Source: Streptomyces aurantiogriseus
GTDB lineage: Bacteria > Actinomycetota > Actinomycetes > Streptomycetales > Streptomycetaceae
Assembly (NCBI RefSeq): GCF_014649375.1
Contig: NZ_BMSX01000001.1
Coordinates: 248,001-312,000, forward strand
Length of the DNA: 64,000 nucleotides
Direction: 5' to 3'
Both the position numbers and the translations under genes were made by a program. The notes under the pieces were generated by a model. That model was not told the DNA's origin. It did not search any database and was given only the letters and a program-made list of their open reading frames with translations. This document shows, one piece after another, positions 59,559 through 64,000 of this stretch. Position 1 is the first letter of the stretch. Each line of letters starts with the position of its first letter.

Positions 59559-60410
59559 ATGCGCAGGCATCTCGCACGGTTGTTCACCGTGCTCGCGGCC
59601 CTGGCCGCCCTGCTCCACGCGACCGGAACGGCGGCCCCCCGCGCCGAGGCCGCCAACGAGTGGAACCCGCCCGCGAATCTCGTCCAGCCGATCAACGAGG
59701 TCTGGAACCACGTCTCGACGACGTACCCCGACCTCTACGGGTTCCGCAACTACGGCTGGGACCAGATCATGGCCAACAAGGGCAGCATCAACTACTGCGT
59801 CCGCTGGGAGTCCGACGCCCCGGTCAGCGCCGCCCTGCGCGACCGGATCCACACGGCGCTCAAGCGGCAGTTCGCCCTGTGGATGGCCGCCCAGACGGAG
59901 AACGGCCGGGGCTACAACAACTGGCCGTACACCACGGTCCCGGTCAACATAGTCGGCTGGGCGGTGAAGAACCGCTCCACCCTCCAGTGGACCGACAACT
60001 CCGTCGACATCTACACCAACATCCTCGACGGCGGCGGCGCCCCGCAGTGCGCCCCCGACTGCGGCCGCTTCTTCCACCAGGACGGCAACTACTCCAAGTG
60101 CCCCGGCGGCACCGCCCGCCACTACGACCAGTCGCTCTGGCTGACCAAGGGCTTCCAGGGCGGCGCCGGCGGCGACTGGGGCCAGCGGCTCGGCCAGGAG
60201 TACTTCACCTCCGCCCTCGACCAGCAGAACATCCACATCTATCTGCACGAGGTCGGCCACACCTTCGGCCTCGACGACTTCTACGACTGGACCCCGACCG
60301 GCCAGTGCTGCTTCCTGATGAAGGCCGGCAGCGCGGCCCAGATCACCGAGTTCGACAAGTGGATGTTCCGCGACTTCTGGCGGCATCTGAAGGGGCGGTA
60401 CGGGCTGTGA
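59559..60410 (+). CDS. secreted zinc metallopeptidase with HExxHxxGxxD motif
   Basis: The 283-residue product has a signal peptide (LFTVLAALAALLHATGTAAPRAEAA). The zinc site HEVGHTFGLDDFYDW near residue 231 belongs to the metzincin-like HExxHxxGxxD type, as in snapalysin-like Streptomyces proteases; the distant Met-turn may be CCFLMKAGS. Four to six cysteines (APQCAPDCGRF, SKCPGG, GQCC) suggest disulfides. It lacks similarity I can assign to a precise family. ATG 59559 has GAGGAG eight bases upstream. A 14-bp tandem repeat covers its stop codon. Confidence 0.8.
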   Translation: MRRHLARLFTVLAALAALLHATGTAAPRAEAANEWNPPANLVQPINEVWNHVSTTYPDLYGFRNYGWDQIMANKGSINYCVRWESDAPVSAALRDRIHTALKRQFALWMAAQTENGRGYNNWPYTTVPVNIVGWAVKNRSTLQWTDNSVDIYTNILDGGGAPQCAPDCGRFFHQDGNYSKCPGGTARHYDQSLWLTKGFQGGAGGDWGQRLGQEYFTSALDQQNIHIYLHEVGHTFGLDDFYDWTPTGQCCFLMKAGSAAQITEFDKWMFRDFWRHLKGRYGL

Positions 60411-60449
60411 CGTCCGGCCTCTGACGTCCGGCCTCTGACGTCCGGCCTC
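60408..60449. repeat. three tandem 14-bp repeats at the metallopeptidase stop codon
   Basis: TGACGTCCGGCCTC occurs three times in a row (60408-60421, 60422-60435, 60436-60449). The first TGA is the stop codon of the peptidase gene. The palindrome-like GACGTC core recurs in each unit. Confidence 0.85.
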
Positions 60450-60600
60450 TGAGTACGGTCTCCGCTGCGTGCCGGGGCTGCGGCACGCAGCGTAGTACCA
60501 GGACCGAGGGTCACCCGTACGGCGGCGCACGGTGCCGTACCCACGCCCCGCGCCCGGTCCAATGGACGGGACCCGTACGGCCCGAGGACGAGGCGGCGCG

Positions 60601-61734
60601 ATGAGTGATGAGGGAGTGGGTCCCGTGGCCTTCACCCGCCAGGAGTACGCCGCGCGTATGGACCGTGCCGCTCGGGACGCCTCGGTCGCGGGGCTGACCG
60701 GGCTGCTCGTCACGCCCGGCCCGGACCTGGTGCGGCTGTGCGGGTACCGGCCCGCGGCGGTCACCGAGCGCCTCACCCTCCTCGTCCTCGCCCACGACGA
60801 GGAGCCGCACCTGCTGGTTCCGGCCCTGGAGCGGCCGGACGCGGCGGCGGCCCCCGGTGCGGGGGCGGTCCGGATCAGCGCATGGCAGGACGGGCAGGAC
60901 CCGTACGCCGTGGCGGCCGGTCTCCTGATGCCCCACGGCCGTTACGGGATCTCCGACGACGCCTGGGCCCTGCATCTGCTCGGGCTCGAGGAGGCCCTCC
61001 CCCTCACCACCTACCGCGCGCTGACCATCGCGCTGCCGATGCTGCGGGCGGTGAAGGACGAGCAGGAGGTCGCGCGGCTCGCGGCGGCGGGGGCGGCGGC
61101 GGACGCGGTGTACGAGGAGATCCTGGCCGTGCCGTTCGCCGGGCGGCGTGAGATCGACGTGGCCGCCGACCTGGCCCGGCTGCTGCTCCTGCACGGGCAC
61201 GGTCAGGTCGACTTCGCCGTCGTCGGGTCGGGGCCCCACGGGGCCGATCCGCAGCACGCGGCCGGTGAGCGCGTGATCGAGGACGGCGACATGGTGGTCC
61301 TGGACTTCGGAGGGCTGAAGGACGGCTACGCGTCCGACCTCTCCCGTACCGTCCACGTCGGTCCGCCCACCGACGAGGAGCGGACGGTGCACGAGATCGT
61401 CCGTACGGCCCAGCAGGCCGCCTTCGAGGCGGTGCGTCCCGGCGTGCCCTGCCAGGAGATCGACCGGGTGGCCCGTGCGGTGATCGCCGACGCCGGCTAC
61501 GGCGACCGCATCCTCCACCGCACCGGCCACGGCATCGGTATCACCACGCTCGAGCCGCCGTACCTGGTGGCCGGCGAGGAACAGCCCCTCGTCCCCGGCA
61601 TGTGTTTCTCGATCGAGCCGGGGATCTACCTCACCGGCCGGTTCGGCGTACGGATCGCGGACATCGTGACCTGTACGCAGGAGGGGGCACGGCGGCTGAA
61701 CGTCACCTCGCGCGAGATGGCGGTGGTGACCTGA
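60601..61734 (+). CDS. M24-family Xaa-Pro peptidase-like protein with one metal ligand replaced
   Basis: The 377-residue product has an N-terminal creatinase-like domain (about 1-135) and a pita-bread fold: VVLDFGG and YASDLSRT give the two Asp ligands, HRTGHGIG the His, FSIEPGIY the first Glu. The last ligand, Glu in the usual RIED, is Ala here (GVRIADIV, Ala353). This may abolish or change metal binding, so the enzyme could be weak or inactive on Xaa-Pro peptides. ATG 60601 has GAGGCGG upstream. It is not in an obvious operon. Confidence 0.88.
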   Translation: MSDEGVGPVAFTRQEYAARMDRAARDASVAGLTGLLVTPGPDLVRLCGYRPAAVTERLTLLVLAHDEEPHLLVPALERPDAAAAPGAGAVRISAWQDGQDPYAVAAGLLMPHGRYGISDDAWALHLLGLEEALPLTTYRALTIALPMLRAVKDEQEVARLAAAGAAADAVYEEILAVPFAGRREIDVAADLARLLLLHGHGQVDFAVVGSGPHGADPQHAAGERVIEDGDMVVLDFGGLKDGYASDLSRTVHVGPPTDEERTVHEIVRTAQQAAFEAVRPGVPCQEIDRVARAVIADAGYGDRILHRTGHGIGITTLEPPYLVAGEEQPLVPGMCFSIEPGIYLTGRFGVRIADIVTCTQEGARRLNVTSREMAVVT

Positions 61735-61759
61735 GCGAGGCCTGCTGGACGAGTCGGGC

Positions 61760-62104
61760 TCAGCGGAACGTGTGCACGTGGTTCGTGGCGCCGACCTCGA
61801 ACTGGTGCATGTGGATGGTCCGCGAGTTGGTGTCGGAGATCTTCTCGCACCACTCGAAACGACGGACCGGAACCAGCTCCGGGAAGGTGCCGCCCCACTC
61901 GACGCCGTCGCTCGTGTGCGCGTAGGCGTACCAGAACCGGTTCACGGCGTCGGCGTCGCCGGTGTAGACGACGCGTTCCTGGCCCGGTTCGATCTGGAAC
62001 CAGCCCACCTTCAGCCAGTCGCCTCCGTCCGGGCAGTTGGGGAAGAACCGCTCGTACATCGCCCAGACGGTGGAGTGGTGGTTGTTCCTGAACCTCAGTG
62101 ACAT
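61760..62104 (-). CDS. DUF1036-like small protein
   Basis: The 114-residue product resembles DUF1036: LRFRNNHHSTVWAMYERFF at the start, then WLKVGWFQIEPGQERVVYTGD and FWYAYAHTSDGVEWGG, where the aromatic and Gly residues fit the beta-sandwich of that family. The C-terminus (IHMHQFEVGATNHVHTF) is rich in His. No signal peptide is visible. A small disordered protein gene lies 19 bases upstream on the same strand. Confidence 0.7.
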   Translation of the reverse strand: MSLRFRNNHHSTVWAMYERFFPNCPDGGDWLKVGWFQIEPGQERVVYTGDADAVNRFWYAYAHTSDGVEWGGTFPELVPVRRFEWCEKISDTNSRTIHMHQFEVGATNHVHTFR

Positions 62105-62123
62105 GGCCCGTCCTCCTTACACG

Positions 62124-62324
62124 TCACACGGCGGGAGCTTGCTTGCGGACTGCGGGCTTGGTGCCGTTGGGCTGCGCTTCGGCGTTCATTCCGGAGGTGG
62201 CGTGCGCCTCGCTGCGGCTCTCGCTGCCGCCTGCCGCCGTCGACACCCTGGCGGCCACCGCGCGATCCAGTGCTTCCTCTGTGGTCGCGGTGGTCTCGGC
62301 CTGCGTGGAAGGCTCGTAATTCAT
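62124..62324 (-). CDS. small disordered hypothetical protein
   Basis: The 66-residue product is hydrophilic and low in aromatic residues (QAETTATTEEALDRAVAAR, then NAEAQPNGTKPAVRKQAP), so it is likely disordered. ATG 62324 has GGAG seven bases before it. It precedes the DUF1036-like gene and probably shares its transcript. It could also be a short peptide precursor; nothing supports a specific function. Confidence 0.5.
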   Translation of the reverse strand: MNYEPSTQAETTATTEEALDRAVAARVSTAAGGSESRSEAHATSGMNAEAQPNGTKPAVRKQAPAV

Positions 62325-62654
62325 GGAAGTGCTCCAGACCTGGACCTGAAGGAAAGGGGTGCCCCGGGTCCCCGGCCCCGGGGATCGGGCTCAAGATGGC
62401 CGCGTTGTCTGCGCAACACAGGCCGGACGAGTCCCACGCCTTCCATTCTGGGCCCGCACGCCCCATCCCGCATGCGGAGCCGGACGCGGCGACCAGGTCA
62501 CACCGGACGTACTGCGGCGCTGGTCGATTCGGAGGCCCAACTCCGGTCGCTCCGAACGGGCTTCCGTAAGGTGGAGGCTGACCGTGTCACTGGGACCCGA
62601 GCGTTCTCGTGACTTCGTCCTCCGGCTCACGAAGGAACCGCAAGGCGATCAGTC
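62325..62654. other. divergent intergenic region
   Basis: About 330 bases between divergent small genes. It contains a GC hairpin (CCCCGG / CCGGGG around 62363-62385). I see no convincing gene or operator. Codon-position bias is weak in all frames. Confidence 0.4.
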
Positions 62655-63209
62655 ATGTACGCGCGGCTGTGGTTCCTCGTCCCCGCCTCAGGGCTCGCAG
62701 CCGTCTGGCTCGCCCTCTACGAGCGCACGCCCGCCAAGGAGCCGCAGTTCTACATCCTGTGCCGCACCCCGGGGTCCCTCACGGCGGTCTCCTGGGGTGT
62801 GGCCCTGTGCATCGTCGGTGCCGCGGCCGTGTCCGTCGTCGGAGCGGTTCGGGCTGTCAGGACGCCCTCACGTCGTCCCCTGCGTCCGGTGCTGCATCTG
62901 ACGGTGACTCTGGTGCTCGCCGTGGGAGCGGACGGGCTGGACTCCCTGGGGAGCCGCATCGCCTATCGCACGGCGGTGAGCGAACGGGGTGCGGACCACG
63001 ACGCCTGCGAATACGGCTACCACGTCACTCCGGGGTGGCTCTTCTTCGTTCCCCCGGAGGTCCGTGATCAGTGGGCCGACGCCTCCACAAGGCAGCGGGC
63101 AGCCCCCGGCGTTCACGCCACCGCCACCGCGTCCCCCACCGACACCTTCCCCGGCCGCAGCACCGCGAAGTACGCGCCGAAGGCGATCCCGTCCGGCTCC
63201 CTTCGGTAG
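62655..63209 (+). CDS. hypothetical membrane protein with overlapping C-terminus
   Basis: The 184-residue product has three hydrophobic segments (LWFLVPASGLAAVWLALY, TAVSWGVALCIVGAAAVSVVGAV and VLHLTVTLVLAVGADGL) and an outer loop with GADHDACEYGYHVTPGWLFFVPPEV. The last 33 codons overlap the convergent MOSC gene by 97 bases and are Ala/Thr/Pro-rich, so the original stop may lie further upstream or the end may be frameshifted. The ATG has AAGG nine bases upstream. No family is recognised. Confidence 0.6.
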   Translation: MYARLWFLVPASGLAAVWLALYERTPAKEPQFYILCRTPGSLTAVSWGVALCIVGAAAVSVVGAVRAVRTPSRRPLRPVLHLTVTLVLAVGADGLDSLGSRIAYRTAVSERGADHDACEYGYHVTPGWLFFVPPEVRDQWADASTRQRAAPGVHATATASPTDTFPGRSTAKYAPKAIPSGSLR

Positions 63210-63805
63210 TCGGCGAGGGTACGCAGGGGCTCCGGGCCGGATCGGAGGCCCGTTTCCTGGTCGACCATCGTGATGGCGCAGCGGATGGTGCGCTCGGTGA
63301 AGGTGAGTTCGGCGTCGGCGAGGGACACGCGGCCGACACCGTCCTCCGTGTGGGGAGTCGGCCAGCCGTCGATCACCACGTTCGGGCGAAAGCGGTTCAT
63401 GGGGAGGGGTTCGGCGCCCCGCTCCATGAGCTTCCCGTTCAGCAGGTCCAGGCTGGCGCGTGAGACCACGTGGAGGCGGCCGTTGTTGCCGGCCGGCGGG
63501 CGGACCAGGCTGCTCGGTTCGCCCAGGACGTCCGTCAGCCAGACGTCGGCCCCGCTCCCGTCGGGCGGTACGTGCAGCGTCTCCCGGTCCGGGGCGCTGA
63601 GCCACAGCTCGCCGTCCTTCAGCTCGGGGGTGATCAGGGCGAGCGCCGGGTTGCCCCACTGCCAGCGGAAGTCGCCCTTCTCGTCGACGACCGCGTACGT
63701 GCGGTCGTCCCGCAGGCCGGTCGGTGTCACCTCCGCCTCCGTGACCGTGATTCCCGCACAGCCCTTCACCGGGTAGTACGTGATCTCCGCGACCCTCGCC
63801 GGCAT
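63113..63805 (-). CDS. MOSC-domain protein (mARC-like, without beta-barrel extension)
   Basis: The 230-residue product has the N-terminal MOSC beta-barrel (YYPVKGCAGITV, DRTYAVVDEKGDFRWQW) and the MOSC core: NRFRPNVVIDG, VGRVSLADAELTFTERTIRCAITMVDQETG (about 160-190), where the Cys in RTIRCAIT is the molybdenum ligand position. These proteins transfer or hold sulfurated molybdenum cofactor and can reduce N-hydroxylated compounds. ATG 63805 has GGGGG eight bases upstream; a TTG two codons earlier is less likely. Confidence 0.92.
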   Translation of the reverse strand: MPARVAEITYYPVKGCAGITVTEAEVTPTGLRDDRTYAVVDEKGDFRWQWGNPALALITPELKDGELWLSAPDRETLHVPPDGSGADVWLTDVLGEPSSLVRPPAGNNGRLHVVSRASLDLLNGKLMERGAEPLPMNRFRPNVVIDGWPTPHTEDGVGRVSLADAELTFTERTIRCAITMVDQETGLRSGPEPLRTLADYRREPDGIAFGAYFAVLRPGKVSVGDAVAVA

Positions 63806-63818
63806 GCGCAACGCCCCC

Positions 63819-64000
63819 TCAGCCCGTCACCAGCGCCAGTACGAAACCGTCGTACCCCTTCTCGCCCACCGTCTGCACCGCCGTCGCCGTCAACCTCGGG
63901 TGCCCGGCGATGAGTTCGGTGAAGCGGCGGACGCCCCTCACGCGCGGGTCCTCGCTGTCCGCGTCCGTCACCGCGCCGTCGCGCACCACATTGTCGCCGA
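63819..64000 (-). CDS. O-methyltransferase, C-terminal part (start outside window)
   Basis: Sixty codons at the 3' end are in the window: GDNVVRDGAVTD, then GVRRFTELIAGHPRLTATAVQTVGEKGYDGFVLALVTG and a TGA at 63819. This is the end of class I S-adenosylmethionine-dependent O-methyltransferases, where DNVL/VR.G.V is the strand binding the metal or substrate. The gene lies 13 bases upstream of the MOSC gene start, so the two form an operon. Confidence 0.82.
   Translation of the reverse strand, partial: GDNVVRDGAVTDADSEDPRVRGVRRFTELIAGHPRLTATAVQTVGEKGYDGFVLALVTG

Overview
The window is chromosomal DNA of a Streptomyces, or a very close relative. GC content is very high throughout and genes are tightly packed on both strands. 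Many products belong to streptomycete-typical families: SCO2400-, SCO5918- and CU044_5270-type proteins, DUF5994, DUF397 with Scr1/WhiJ-type regulators, long PAS-GAF-SpoIIE phosphatases, and a secreted lysyl oxidase. UUA leucine codons are rare, and two occur in the CHAT gene, which points to bldA control there. I see no tRNA, rRNA or CRISPR array. The species cannot be named from sequence alone.

Left part (1-9992): the end of a MASE1 membrane sensor (minus strand); a glutamine-rich small protein followed by a subtilisin-fold protein that has lost all its catalytic residues; a zinc-ribbon SCO2400-type protein; a methyltransferase; a GntR(YtrA)-ABC transporter operon; and a divergent GT-C-type membrane glycosyltransferase.

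9993-11400 is an accessory patch: an IS30 transposase tail fragment, a DUF2637 membrane protein whose stop codon lies next to that fragment, a small partner gene, a hairpin terminator and a 22-bp AT-rich direct repeat. 11448-18755 holds a Fpg/Nei DNA glycosylase, two secreted polysaccharide-degrading enzymes (a GH97-type glycosidase with an upstream palindrome, and a PL3 pectate lyase), a YihY/BrkB protein and small hypothetical genes. 19004-22030 is a cold-shock block: CspA-type protein, DEAD-box helicase with a hairpin over its ribosome binding site, CBS protein, SCO5918-type protein and MerR regulator. A large SpoIIE phosphatase, an SDR, an orphan sugar-binding lipoprotein and several secreted or hypothetical proteins follow (22103-33553).

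33607-37161 is a mobile, rearranged region: a frameshifted IS982-like element, a GNAT gene, an XRE-cupin regulator with a strong operator, a lone extra copy of the IS end, and a MarR gene and a proline-iminopeptidase gene that share one deletion junction. 37672-42691 holds a sigma factor with a CU044_5270 protein, a WhiJ-like triad (XRE/DUF5753, DUF397, HATPase), a relic of an IS200/IS605 TnpB element and a RibD-type reductase. 42749-46531 is a 1260-residue CHAT (caspase-like) protein with two TTA codons. The rest (46634-64000) is mostly ordinary: glycosyltransferase, GtrA, LCP, HIT, lysyl oxidase, flavin reductase/ArsR pair, M23 peptidase, GH26-like enzyme, metallopeptidase, M24 peptidase lacking one metal ligand, MOSC protein and the end of an O-methyltransferase.
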